Source: Sphingomonas hylomeconis
GTDB lineage: Bacteria; Pseudomonadota; Alphaproteobacteria; Sphingomonadales; Sphingomonadaceae
Direction of reading: 5' to 3'
Length of the DNA: 64,000 nucleotides
Assembly: GCF_025370105.1 (NCBI RefSeq)
Contig: NZ_JANQBK010000008.1
Location: forward strand, 124,001 to 188,000
Shown: positions 18,336 through 26,824 of the stretch, piece after piece
How positions within the stretch are numbered: position 1 is the first letter of the stretch
Layout: every line of letters begins with the position of its first letter
The notes under the pieces: model-generated
Seen by the model: only the letters and a program-made list of their open reading frames with translations
Told to the model about the DNA's origin: nothing
The model's database searches: none
Position numbers and translations under genes: made by a program

Positions 18336-19255
18336 GCGCGCAGCAGCCCGCGCAGCACCGGCTCGACTGTTCCCAGCGCCGCATAATCGCCGCGATAGGT
18401 CAGGCGGTAACAGGGCGTGACGCGCACGATCGCGCGCAGCCGCGCGAACAGGTCGAGCGCTTCGCGGCCACTGTCATCGCCGGGGTTGAAGCGCACCCGC
18501 TGCTGCGCCGCGCGGATCAGCGCCTCGGCGGCGCGTAGCCGTTGCAGCATGTGGGCTGCCGCGTCCGGTGCGCGCTGCACGAAGACCAGCGCGGCGAGCG
18601 GCACGGGGGCGACGCCGCCCTGCTGATCCGCCTGGCAATGGGATTTGCCGTCATAGCCGGCGAGCGGCGTGCAGCGCGCCGCCGCGAGGCCGAGCGCTGC
18701 GCGACTGTCATCCCACAGGCATGTCCCGGTGGTGGCGGGCGCGACGTGAGGCGCACCCGCCTCCCATAGCAGCGAGATATCCTCGCTCAGCACGTCCCAG
18801 CCAGCCGTGCCGAGCATCGCGCAGAGCGTCGACTTGCCGGCCCCGGACGCGCCCAGCAGCAATATGGCGCGCGCGTCGCTGGCGACCGCCGCGGCATGGA
18901 GCGCAGCGGCGCCGGCCAGGATCGCGACCCGCGGCAACACGCGGCGGACCAGCACGTCGCGCCACGCTCGGCCGGCCGGATCGGCCACGATACAGCGGAT
19001 CCGGGCCTGTTCGGGATCGATCAGGAACGCGCCATCCAGCGCGGAGGCGAACAGCCACTCGCCGGCCGACCTGCCCAATGTCAGGCCGTAGCGCCCGACC
19101 CAGCGATACAGGATCGTGTCGGCCAGCGGCATCGCACCGTGCGTGACGTCTATGGTGAAGGCCGCGCGATACGCGGCAGCCCCCGGCGGCGCTTGACGCA
19201 AGCCGTCCAGCGGCACCGCCGCATCGAGCCGCAGCCCGCCGAAATAATAGCGCAA
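18332..19255 (-). CDS. HPr-kinase-like protein, probable lasso peptide kinase
   Basis: A 307-residue protein with the HPr kinase/phosphorylase C-terminal fold: HAAAV (from H120), Walker A GASGAGKST (135-143) and LSEDIS (D159). It lacks the N-terminal HPrK regulatory domain of true HPr kinases. In paeninodin-type lasso clusters such enzymes phosphorylate the C-terminal serine of the precursor. Here the gene starts at TTG (19255), 11 bases after the stop of a 50-codon gene whose product ends in Ser, and it is followed with an ATGA overlap by the Stf0 gene. Context and motif together make peptide phosphorylation the leading hypothesis. Confidence 0.85.
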   Translation of the reverse strand: MRYYFGGLRLDAAVPLDGLRQAPPGAAAYRAAFTIDVTHGAMPLADTILYRWVGRYGLTLGRSAGEWLFASALDGAFLIDPEQARIRCIVADPAGRAWRDVLVRRVLPRVAILAGAAALHAAAVASDARAILLLGASGAGKSTLCAMLGTAGWDVLSEDISLLWEAGAPHVAPATTGTCLWDDSRAALGLAAARCTPLAGYDGKSHCQADQQGGVAPVPLAALVFVQRAPDAAAHMLQRLRAAEALIRAAQQRVRFNPGDDSGREALDLFARLRAIVRVTPCYRLTYRGDYAALGTVEPVLRGLLRA

Positions 19256-19266
19256 GGCGCGACGTT

Positions 19267-19419
19267 TTAGCTGGCGCTATTAAGGAAATCGCCCAGATTA
19301 GTGCTGGTGTTCTCCGTGACGGCGACCGCATCGAACGACTCGATCTCCGGCATCACCCAAGTCTCTCGCGCCCCCACCGAAGCAGCCTTCGCTTCCGGAC
19401 CTTCGCCATCCCGTCCCAT
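19267..19419 (-). CDS. Lasso-like RiPP precursor peptide (50 residues)
   Basis: A 50-codon gene from ATG at 19419, preceded by GGGGG, directly upstream of the kinase gene. The translation begins MGRDGEGPEAK and contains WVMPEIESFDAVAVT (residues 21-35), which fits the YxxPxL...T pattern of lasso leaders recognised by B1 proteins (aromatic, Pro+3, aliphatic+5, Thr). Placing that Thr35 at position -2 gives a 14-residue core NTSTNLGDFLNSAS, with Asp at core position 8, suitable for an 8-residue macrolactam ring, and a C-terminal Ser as in kinase-modified lasso peptides. Asn at core position 1 is atypical (Gly is usual). The start, core boundary and ring are inferences. Confidence 0.75.
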   Translation of the reverse strand: MGRDGEGPEAKAASVGARETWVMPEIESFDAVAVTENTSTNLGDFLNSAS

Positions 19420-19633
19420 CGATCGCCCCCGTCTCAATACATGAAGGCCCTACCCACTAGCATACTGACCGCTGCTGTAAAAGCTTTCAGAGTTCATCGA
19501 TTAATAGGCAGCATCCTGAGACTTATACTTGCCCTTGTGGCAGCGGGGACGCTTCCCTCCTCAATGCTATAGTGCCGCCATCGCACATGGCAGGCGACTT
19601 GGGATGCTGAGGGACAAGTATACGGGCACGGGC

Positions 19634-20818
19634 TCACGCCCGACGCGGTGTCGCTCCGACGCGGAGCACGGCGAAGCCGGCCACCGCCGAGGCGATCGAG
19701 CCGAGCAAAATGCCGAGCTTGGCGGCGTCGTTCTGGTGCGATCCATCGCCCAGCGCGAGCCCGCCGATGAACAGGCTCATCGTAAAGCCGATCCCGCACA
19801 GCAAGGACACGCCATAGACTTGCACCCAGCTGGCATGCCGCGGCCGCGCCGCCCAGCCCATCCGCACCAGCAGCCAGACCGCACTGAAGATGCCGACCTG
19901 CTTGCCGATGAGCAGCCCGAGCGCCACGCCCAGCGGCACCGGCGCGAGCAACTCGGCGGGCGAAAAGCCACCCAAGGCCACCCCGGCATTGGCAAAGCCG
20001 AAGATCGGCACGATCGCGAACGCGATCCAAGGATGGAGGCCGTGTTCGAGGCGGATCAGCGGTGCATGTTCGGCATCGGGCCGGCCCGGCGTCCGGATCA
20101 TCGGGATGGTCATCGCCACCGCCACCCCGGCAAGCGTGGCGTGGATTCCCGACTGCAGCGTGAACGCCCAGACGACCGCGCCGACCAGCAGATAGGGCCA
20201 CAGCGCGTTGACGCCGCGGCGATTGAACAAGGCCAGCACCAGCAGCCCGCCGCCGGCCCCGGCCAGCGCCGCGAGGTTCAGCTCGGCGGTGTAGAACAAG
20301 GCGATGATCAGCACCGCAATCAGATCGTCGATGATCGCCACCGCGGTAAGGAAGATCTTCAGCGACGACGGCACGCGCGACCCGAGCAAGGCGAGCACGC
20401 CGAGCGCGAACGCGATGTCGGTGGCGGCGGGAATCGCCCAGCCCCGCAAGCCGGCAGGATCCCCCCGGTTGATCGCGACGTAGATCAGCGCGGGCACCAC
20501 GACCCCGGCACACGCCGCCACGCCCGGCAGCAGCCGATCCGACCAGCGCGCCAACTGCCCGTCGAGCACCTCGCGCTTGATCTCCAGCCCCACGACCAGG
20601 AAGAACAGCGCCATGAGACCGTCGTTGATCCAATGCGCCAGGCTCAGACCGCCGAGCATCGTGTGCAACGTGTCGAAATACTCGGCGGCCAGGGGAGAAT
20701 TGGCGACGAGCATCGCGGCGGCCGCGGCGGCGATCAGCACGATCCCGCCCGCCGCCTCGGTGGCGAGGAACGCGCGCATCATCGAGAAGGGGCGGAGCAG
20801 AAGTCGTGGAGCCAGCAT
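19634..20818 (-). CDS. nhaA: Na+/H+ antiporter NhaA
   Basis: A 394-residue inner-membrane antiporter that exchanges Na+ or Li+ for H+ in pH and salt homeostasis. Diagnostic segments are [11 protein letters not shown], the [15 protein letters not shown] helix, and the ion-binding double aspartate in [12 protein letters not shown]. About 12 hydrophobic segments and the length match E. coli NhaA. The 214-base stretch to its left (19420-19633) separates its stop from the divergent-reading precursor promoter region and contains no other supported gene. It appears to be an independent housekeeping gene. Confidence 0.97.
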   Translation of the reverse strand: MLAPRLLLRPFSMMRAFLATEAAGGIVLIAAAAAAMLVANSPLAAEYFDTLHTMLGGLSLAHWINDGLMALFFLVVGLEIKREVLDGQLARWSDRLLPGVAACAGVVVPALIYVAINRGDPAGLRGWAIPAATDIAFALGVLALLGSRVPSSLKIFLTAVAIIDDLIAVLIIALFYTAELNLAALAGAGGGLLVLALFNRRGVNALWPYLLVGAVVWAFTLQSGIHATLAGVAVAMTIPMIRTPGRPDAEHAPLIRLEHGLHPWIAFAIVPIFGFANAGVALGGFSPAELLAPVPLGVALGLLIGKQVGIFSAVWLLVRMGWAARPRHASWVQVYGVSLLCGIGFTMSLFIGGLALGDGSHQNDAAKLGILLGSIASAVAGFAVLRVGATPRRA

Positions 20819-20860
20819 GGCGCTTACCTAGCGCGCGGCGTTGACCGTGACCACCACGTG

Positions 20861-20878
20861 GCGCCCGGCGCCGGGCGC
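20861..20878. other. Perfect GC palindrome downstream of oxidoreductase gene
   Basis: GCGCCCGGCGCCGGGCGC is an 18-base perfect palindrome in the 78-base gap between the oxidoreductase stop (20897) and the NhaA start (20818). It could form a 3-prime hairpin for the minus-strand operon, but there is no T-run. Confidence 0.35.
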
Positions 20879-20896
20879 GATCCGCTGGACGTCAGC

Positions 20897-21877
20897 TCAA
20901 TCCGCTAGCCTGACCAGCATCTTGCCCGCGTTGCGGCCGTCGAACAGGCCGATCAGCGCCTCGGGGGCGCGATCGAACCCGTCGAGGATCGTCTCCTGAT
21001 ACTTGACGTGCCCCGCCTTCAGCCAGCCGGTCATATCGGCGACGAACCGCTCGGTGAGCGGCACCAGATCGGTCGAGACGAAGCCCTGCATCCGGACCCG
21101 GCGGTAGATCATCTCGGACAGGTTGCGCACGCCCTCGCCCGCGCCATTATAGGTCGAAATCATGCCGCAGAGCGGAATGCGCCCGCGCACGTTCATGCGC
21201 GGCAGTACCGCGTCGAGATGCGCGCCGCCGACATTTTCGGAATAGACGTCGATGCCCGCGGGGGTCGCTTCGGCCAGCGCCGCGGCCAGATCCTGCGTGC
21301 GGTAATTGATCGCAGTGTCGATCCCGGCCTGTTCGCGCAGCCAGGCGACCTTGTCGTCGCTGCCGGTGATGCCGACGACATGACAGCCCTTGAGCTTGGC
21401 GATCTGCGCCGCCACCGATCCCACCGCACCGCCAGCCGTGGAGACGACGACCTGTTCGCCGTCCTGCAACGCGCCGATCTCGAACAGCCCGCCATAAGCG
21501 GTGAGCCCGGTCGCCCCCAAGGCATGCATATAGACGCTGAGCGGCACATCGGGATCACGCACCAGCGGGCGCAGCGCCGCCGCGGCGACGACGAACCGGT
21601 CGCGCATGCCGGCGCCGTGGCGCACCAGCGTGCCTTCCGCGATCCCGGCGTCCCGCGATCGGACCACGCGCCCGATCCCGGTACCGAGCATCGCTTCGTC
21701 GAGCGGCTGATCGCTGTTCAGGCGCGGCCGCATATAGGGATCGACCGACAGCAAGAGCCCCTCGACCTCGACCTCGCCGGCTTCAGGCTCGGGCAAGGCG
21801 CGCTCGACCAGCGCGAAGTCCTCGGCGACGGGGACGCCGCTGGGGCGGCGGACGAGATGGATCTGGCGGCTTTGCAT
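20897..21877 (-). CDS. NADP-dependent MDR-family oxidoreductase
   Basis: A 326-residue zinc-independent medium-chain reductase of the leukotriene-B4-dehydrogenase/prostaglandin-reductase (CurA-like) type. Seen are SVDPYMRPR near residue 45, the cofactor-binding VSTAGGAVGSVAAQIAKLKG (~145-165) and GMISTYNG. Family members reduce the double bond of alpha,beta-unsaturated ketones and aldehydes with NADPH. The start ATG follows GGAGAGC. It lies 29 bases after the GST gene and is probably the third gene of the TBDR-GST operon, suggesting detoxification or reduction of an imported aromatic or enone compound. Confidence 0.9.
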   Translation of the reverse strand: MQSRQIHLVRRPSGVPVAEDFALVERALPEPEAGEVEVEGLLLSVDPYMRPRLNSDQPLDEAMLGTGIGRVVRSRDAGIAEGTLVRHGAGMRDRFVVAAAALRPLVRDPDVPLSVYMHALGATGLTAYGGLFEIGALQDGEQVVVSTAGGAVGSVAAQIAKLKGCHVVGITGSDDKVAWLREQAGIDTAINYRTQDLAAALAEATPAGIDVYSENVGGAHLDAVLPRMNVRGRIPLCGMISTYNGAGEGVRNLSEMIYRRVRMQGFVSTDLVPLTERFVADMTGWLKAGHVKYQETILDGFDRAPEALIGLFDGRNAGKMLVRLAD

Positions 21878-21906
21878 GTGGCGCTCTCCGGTCTGGCAGA
21901 TGGGTA

Positions 21907-22521
21907 TTATGCCGCCGCGCTGGGGCGCTGCGAGACGCGATCATGCCAGCTGGCGACCGCCTTGCGATCCCCGATCGGCGCGAGCCCGATCAGTTCGGCG
22001 AAATCGAGCATCGTAAGCGCCGCGATGTCGGCCATCGTGTAGCTATCACCAACGATGAACGCGCGGCCGTCATCCAGGTCACGCTCGAGCCAGTCCATCG
22101 CGCGGGCGATGATCGCGCGGTTCGATTCCCCGAACACGGTATGCTGCGCGATCAGCGCCGCGGTCGCCGGATGCGCATGGCGCCAGAACATCCGCGTCGG
22201 TTCGCCCAGCTGGATCTCGATGCGCCGAACCCACATGTCGATCAGCGCTATCTCGATCGGCGTCCGCCCGAACATCGGCGGCTCGGGATAGCGTGCATCG
22301 AGATAGCGGCAGATCGAGATCGTCTCCGAGATCATCGTGCCGTCTTCGAGCTCCAGCACCGGCACCTGACCGAGCGAATTGCGCGCCAGATGCTCGGCCG
22401 ATTTATGCTCGCGCGCGCGCAGATCGAGCAGCACTTCCGGCAAGACGATGCCCTTCTCCGCGGCGAAGATGCGCACCCGGCGCGGGTTGGGGGCGGGCAT
22501 CGGGGCGCTGTACAATGTCAT
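21907..22521 (-). CDS. Glutathione S-transferase family protein
   Basis: A 204-residue GST. The N-terminal thioredoxin-like domain contains MTLYSAPMPAPNPRRVRIF, the cis-proline region GQVPVLELEDG and the glutathione-gamma-glutamyl-binding ISETISICRYL; the C-terminal helical domain contains the N-capping box DSYTMADIAALTMLDFA. I chose ATG 22521, 14 bases after the TBDR stop. Cytosolic GSTs of sphingomonads often act on aromatic or lignin-derived compounds. Its placement between a TBDR and a reductase suggests processing of an imported compound. Confidence 0.92.
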   Translation of the reverse strand: MTLYSAPMPAPNPRRVRIFAAEKGIVLPEVLLDLRAREHKSAEHLARNSLGQVPVLELEDGTMISETISICRYLDARYPEPPMFGRTPIEIALIDMWVRRIEIQLGEPTRMFWRHAHPATAALIAQHTVFGESNRAIIARAMDWLERDLDDGRAFIVGDSYTMADIAALTMLDFAELIGLAPIGDRKAVASWHDRVSQRPSAAA

Positions 22522-22535
22522 CGTGGCGGGCGCGG

Positions 22536-24929
22536 TCACAGCTTGAAATCCACGCTGAGGCCGATCGTGCGGACCGCATCCGGGCTGTAATATTGCAGAT
22601 AGCCGCCGGGATTGAGCGTCGTCGTCGGGCTGGGATTCTTCTGCGCCGCCCAGCGTTTGTCGAGCAGGTTGATCGCGAACACGCCGACGCGCCAGCGGCT
22701 GTCGGCCGCGCCGATGCCGATATTGCCGCCGAGCAAGCCGAACGCCTTCTGGATCGTGCCGGGATCGCCATTGGCGGAATAATTGACGTCGGACTGCCCG
22801 CTGAAATTGAACTGCACCGAGCCGCGGAGGGAATCGCCGATCGGCTGCTGGTAATCGGCGACGAGATTGTAGCTGAACTTGGGCGCCGCCGCGAGCCGCA
22901 GGCCGGCAGCGTTGAAGAAGCCGTCGATCGAGGTCGGATTGGCCGGCGGCGCGGTGCAGGGGCCGCCCTGCGCGACCTTGGGCTGGCCGAAATAGCATTG
23001 CACGCCGTTAAAGTCGCCGTAGCGCGCATCGACATAGGAGCCGCCGCCACTCAGCGTCAGTGCCGGGATCGGGCGCGCGATGACGCTGAATTCCACGCCC
23101 TTGCTGTTGAGCGACCCTGCATTGGTGATGCGATTGGCATAGCTGGCGCTCGACAGATCGGCGACCTGCGCCTGGAAATCGCGCACATGCGTCTTGAACA
23201 AGGTGGCGTTCAGGGTCAGCTTGCGTTCGAGCAACGATGCGCGGACGCCGATCTCGTAATTGGTCGGGATTTCCGGCGCGACGCTCTGATCCTGCGAGGC
23301 GTTCGATACCGTCAGCCCGCTGAAGCCCGGCCCCTTATAGCCGCGCGACACGGTCGCATAGGTCATCACGTCGCTGGTCGGGCTATATTGCGCGCCGATG
23401 CGGAACGAGAAATTGGTGTTCTTGATGCCCTGCTGCAGCGACAGCGTGACACCGCCCGGGATCGGCACCGCGCCCGGTACCGTGCCGCGCCTGTAGTTCA
23501 AATCGAGCACATCGTGCGTAAGCCGCCCGCCGAACAGAAAGGTCAGGTTCTCCGTCGCGTGGAGATTGGCCTGGGCGAAGCCGGCATAGCTGCGCGAATG
23601 GACCTTGTTGGTCAGATTGCCGTCGAACAGCGTCCCCACCGGCTGGCTCGGCACGACGCGGATGACCGTGCCGTTCGAGGCCGGCACGATCCATTCGAGC
23701 CGCCCCTGCTGGTCGATATAGCCCTCGGCATTCTGATCGAACAGGAACAGGCCGGCGACATAATCGATCAGGCCACCGGTCGGCGAGGTCAGGCGCAATT
23801 CCTGGCTGAACTGGCGAAGCGCATTCGACCCGCCGTTGCGGTCGACATAGTTCACCGTGGTATTGTCGCCATCATAGAAGGATTCGCGATACGACTGGCG
23901 ATAGGCGCTGAGCGACGTCAGCGCATAATCGCCCATCTCGTAATTGACCTCGAGCGAGGCGCCGCCGCGATGGGCATAGCCGAACGAACGGCCGCCGATC
24001 GCGACCTCGCGGTTGGTCGATGAAGGGGTAATGCCGTATTGCGCCAGCGTGACCGCGGGCGCGTAGCCCGGCGCGACCTTCGCCCACACCATCGAGCAGC
24101 AGAACCGCCCGACTTCGGAATAGTCGCCGGACAGGAACAGGCTGAGCGTGTCGGTCGGCTTCCACAGCAATTTGACCCCGCCGCCATAATTGAGCTGGCC
24201 GTCGACGTCGCGTGGCTGTGCCGGATTGCGGTTGGTGACCACCCCGTCGCGCTCCTTATAGAAGCCGAACACGCGCAGCGCCGCCGTGTCGGAGATGGGC
24301 ACGTTGCCAACCACCGTGCCGACCAGATGCCCCTGCGTGCCGACCTCGCCATGCCCGGTCACTTCGGTCACGCCGATCTTCGGGCGGACGGTGGTGAACG
24401 ACACCAGCCCGGCCGAGGCGTTCTTGCCGAACAACATGTCCTGCGGCCCACGCAGGATCTCGACGCGCTCGATATCCACCAGCGTCGAGATGGTCGAGGG
24501 ATCGCCCAGCACCACGCCGTCGACGACGGTGGAAATGCTCTGCTCGATCCCCGCGGAAAAGCTGCTCGTGCCGATGCCGCGAATCAGGAAACCGGAATTC
24601 CCGGCACTGGTGCTCTGCTTGTACTTCACGCTGGGATCGATCAGCGTCAGCTGCTGCGGACTGGTGATGTTCAACCGCTGCAGGGCATCGCCCCGCACCG
24701 CGGTGATCGCGACCGGAACGCGCTGGACGTTTTCGGCGCGGCGCTGCGCGGTGACGATGATCTCGGCATCGTCGGTGGTGGCCACCGCCGTCGCGGAATC
24801 GGGCGTGGTGGTCGCAGCCTGTGCCGCCTCTTCCTGCCCGACCGGCGCCGTCTGTGCGGCCACGGTGGACGGCATCGCCAAGGCGGCGGCTCCCGTCAGC
24901 AGCGATGCGATCGTCGAACGTACGGTCAT
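22536..24929 (-). CDS. TonB-dependent receptor (GST operon)
   Basis: A 797-residue outer-membrane receptor. The ATG at 24929 follows GGGGAGGG and opens a signal peptide (~1-25, ending TVAAQ). A TonB-box-like DAEIIVTAQRRAENVQRVPVAI leads into the plug (with FLIRGIGTSSFSAG and VEILRGPQDMLFGKNASAGLVSF), then the barrel, ending in DFKL. The plug type (IIVTAQRR...) is the iron-siderophore/aromatic-like subfamily expanded in sphingomonads rather than the sugar subfamily of the 7285-10302 receptor. It heads an operon with GST and oxidoreductase genes. Imported substrate unknown. Confidence 0.94.
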   Translation of the reverse strand: MTVRSTIASLLTGAAALAMPSTVAAQTAPVGQEEAAQAATTTPDSATAVATTDDAEIIVTAQRRAENVQRVPVAITAVRGDALQRLNITSPQQLTLIDPSVKYKQSTSAGNSGFLIRGIGTSSFSAGIEQSISTVVDGVVLGDPSTISTLVDIERVEILRGPQDMLFGKNASAGLVSFTTVRPKIGVTEVTGHGEVGTQGHLVGTVVGNVPISDTAALRVFGFYKERDGVVTNRNPAQPRDVDGQLNYGGGVKLLWKPTDTLSLFLSGDYSEVGRFCCSMVWAKVAPGYAPAVTLAQYGITPSSTNREVAIGGRSFGYAHRGGASLEVNYEMGDYALTSLSAYRQSYRESFYDGDNTTVNYVDRNGGSNALRQFSQELRLTSPTGGLIDYVAGLFLFDQNAEGYIDQQGRLEWIVPASNGTVIRVVPSQPVGTLFDGNLTNKVHSRSYAGFAQANLHATENLTFLFGGRLTHDVLDLNYRRGTVPGAVPIPGGVTLSLQQGIKNTNFSFRIGAQYSPTSDVMTYATVSRGYKGPGFSGLTVSNASQDQSVAPEIPTNYEIGVRASLLERKLTLNATLFKTHVRDFQAQVADLSSASYANRITNAGSLNSKGVEFSVIARPIPALTLSGGGSYVDARYGDFNGVQCYFGQPKVAQGGPCTAPPANPTSIDGFFNAAGLRLAAAPKFSYNLVADYQQPIGDSLRGSVQFNFSGQSDVNYSANGDPGTIQKAFGLLGGNIGIGAADSRWRVGVFAINLLDKRWAAQKNPSPTTTLNPGGYLQYYSPDAVRTIGLSVDFKL

Positions 24930-25048
24930 CCAAACCCTCCCCGGTGACGATGCCGGCGATGCCGGCACATGGACGGGAGGAAGAAGCCGGCCGGGCACAC
25001 TTGCCCAGGCCGCCAATCCTCTCCCGACGCACTCGGCTCATTCGAGCT

Positions 25049-25061
25049 CTATTGGTGCGAT
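25049..25061. promoter_or_regulatory. Shared 13-mer upstream of TBDR operon
   Basis: CTATTGGTGCGAT lies 120 bases before the TBDR start. The identical 13-mer occurs at 28271-28283 before the MFS gene. It could be an operator for one of the two local TetR proteins or a shared promoter part. Confidence 0.4.
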
Positions 25062-25130
25062 GGTTACGGGATAGATTCTAATTGGACGAGTCGTCAATAG
25101 ACCATGTGCGCTTGCCAAGATAATCCCGAC

Positions 25131-26039
25131 ATGGTTGATCTATGCATAGTGCCAGATCCCGAAGCCGCCCCGCGTCCTACAGACGCCCCCCGGACGCTGT
25201 CGCGAGACGAACTCTATGATCTGGTCTGGTCGCAACCGATGACTGCGATCGCGCTGGAGCTCGGCCTGTCCGGTAACGGGCTGGCCAAGATCTGCGATCG
25301 CCTGCTCGTGCCCTATCCCACGCGCGGCTATTGGGCCAAAGTCTATGCCGGCAAGGACGAGCCGCAGGTTCCGCTGCCCGCCGCGCCGCCCGGCAGCAAC
25401 GTCCAGGTGGTCATTGCCCCGGCGCGCGCGCGCTCGCGCCGCCCGCGCCGCCGCATGACGCGTGAGGAACGCCGCCAACAGATCGTGGACGAGGCCGATC
25501 GGCTGGTGCGCGCCGAGGGCGCACACGCCGTATCGATGAAGCGGATCGCGCGCGAACTCGGCATGAGCGAGGCGCAGACCTACAATTATTTTCGCAGCAG
25601 CGCCGAATTGCTCGCCGAGATCGCCCGCGCCGAGCTGGTCGAGATGAACAAGGCGCGCCTGGCGGCCGGTCGCCAATGCACCGATCCGCAGATGCGCTAC
25701 ACGCTGACCACCCTGGCCTATCTGCGCCAGGTCGCGCAGCGCGGCGAAGTGTTGCAGCAATTGCTCGCTGTGGCGGAGGTGCGCGCGATCCTACGCGACG
25801 CGCATGAGGACCGGCGTACGGCCAATCGCAAGGTGCTGGGCGGCGTCTATAGCGAGGCGTACAAGGTGCCGCCGCAGGTCAGCGCGCTGGTCGGCGCGAT
25901 GCTGACCGCCCTGTCGCTGCGCGGCGGTCGATTGCTCGCGCGCGGCAAGATCGATCTCGCCACCGCCGAACGACTGGTCATGCCGGCGACCGGCGGCGGC
26001 ACCGCGCGCATGATCGACCGACACGGTACGCGATCATAG
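25131..26039 (+). CDS. TetR-type regulator with extra N-terminal DNA-binding-like domain
   Basis: From ATG 25131 (an earlier in-frame ATG at 25104 would add nine residues), the protein begins with a domain containing LSRDELYDLVWSQPMTAIAL and a helix-turn-helix-like LSGNGLAKICDRLLVPYPTRGYWAKV. This RDELY...RGYWAK module occurs in other bacterial proteins of unclear role. After a basic linker (RARSRRPRRRMTREERR) comes a typical TetR helix-turn-helix (GAHAVSMKRIARELGMSEAQTYNYF) and a helical effector domain. The module fused to TetR is unusual. It is divergent from the TBDR operon and its 3-prime end overlaps the convergent TetR gene by six bases. Confidence 0.82.
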   Translation: MVDLCIVPDPEAAPRPTDAPRTLSRDELYDLVWSQPMTAIALELGLSGNGLAKICDRLLVPYPTRGYWAKVYAGKDEPQVPLPAAPPGSNVQVVIAPARARSRRPRRRMTREERRQQIVDEADRLVRAEGAHAVSMKRIARELGMSEAQTYNYFRSSAELLAEIARAELVEMNKARLAAGRQCTDPQMRYTLTTLAYLRQVAQRGEVLQQLLAVAEVRAILRDAHEDRRTANRKVLGGVYSEAYKVPPQVSALVGAMLTALSLRGGRLLARGKIDLATAERLVMPATGGGTARMIDRHGTRS

Positions 26040-26732
26040 GAAGTCGGCGGCGGCCGACAGATCGGCAAGATGCGGGGGCGCCTGGCCGTTGAGCGCCGCC
26101 AGGCTGGCCTCCACCGTCTCGGCGCACAGGCGCCGCGCCAGCGCGGCATCCGCCTCCCCCTTGAACACCTTGCGGCCGGCTTCCTCCGGCAGGGTGAGCA
26201 GCAATTGCAGCACGACATTCGCCTCGCGCGACGAGATGTCCAACGCTGCCCGCAACCGCCGCACCAGCGGCAGCAGGACCAATGCGATGCGGCCGAAGAT
26301 CGCCCGATCCGGCCCGCGCGCGAGATAGGCATCGGCGAGCAGGACATGCAGCAGCGGCCCGCGCACGCTGACGAGATCGAAATAGAGCAGAGCGCAGCGC
26401 CGCGCCGCCGCGGACAGATCCGGATCGGCCGCGGCAGCCCGCAGCGCATCGCGGTCGACCCCGCCGATCGCGTCGCCCAGCAAGGCGTTTCCCAGGGCGT
26501 ATTGGGTTGGAAAATAATTGTAGATCAGCGCCTTGCTGACCGCAGCCGCGCGCGCCAGCCGATCGAACGAGACCGGAAAGCCGCCCTGCGCCAGGACCTC
26601 GCGCGCGGCGTGATGCAGCAGATCGGCGCAGCGTTCGTCGCGATTGACGCGCGGCTGCCGATCGCTGGTTGCCGCCCTGCCGGTCTCCGGGCCCGTCGCC
26701 GCGCCGCGCCCTGCCGAGGATCGCTCATTCAT
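26034..26732 (-). CDS. TetR-family transcriptional regulator
   Basis: A 232-residue TetR-type protein. The N-terminal 30 residues are charged and disordered-looking; the DNA-binding domain follows (VSFDRLARAAAVSKALIYNYFPTQYAL), then a helical ligand domain. It converges on the preceding regulator and lies 90 bases downstream of the MFS gene, with a 12-base tandem repeat in its 5-prime region. It likely controls the MFS transporter or the TBDR operon; the effector is unknown. Confidence 0.9.
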   Translation of the reverse strand: MNERSSAGRGAATGPETGRAATSDRQPRVNRDERCADLLHHAAREVLAQGGFPVSFDRLARAAAVSKALIYNYFPTQYALGNALLGDAIGGVDRDALRAAAADPDLSAAARRCALLYFDLVSVRGPLLHVLLADAYLARGPDRAIFGRIALVLLPLVRRLRAALDISSREANVVLQLLLTLPEEAGRKVFKGEADAALARRLCAETVEASLAALNGQAPPHLADLSAAADFL

Positions 26733-26762
26733 CGCGCGATCCTATCGCCTGGTTTCGGCAAC

Positions 26763-26811
26763 GTACAGGCCGGGGTACAGGCCGGGGTACAGGTCGGGGG
26801 TACAGGCCGGG
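26763..26811. repeat. Four tandem copies of a 12-base repeat
   Basis: GTACAGGCCGGG is repeated at 26763-26774, 26775-26786, 26787-26799 (GTACAGGTCGGGG, one base longer) and 26800-26811. The array sits between the TetR start and the MFS stop. It could be a slipped-strand (variable) array or a set of binding sites. Confidence 0.85.
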
Positions 26812-26824
26812 CGGGGACGGTCCG

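Noticed and set aside
19441-19572. A 43-codon plus-strand ORF with a hydrophobic C-terminal half upstream of the precursor gene
   Set aside because: It lies antisense to the precursor promoter region, has no ribosome site and no family; most likely chance.
19524-19625. Separated inverted repeat TATACTTGCCC ... GGGACAAGTATA
   Set aside because: The arms are 80 bases apart with one mismatch and no link to a gene start; a functional role is not supported.
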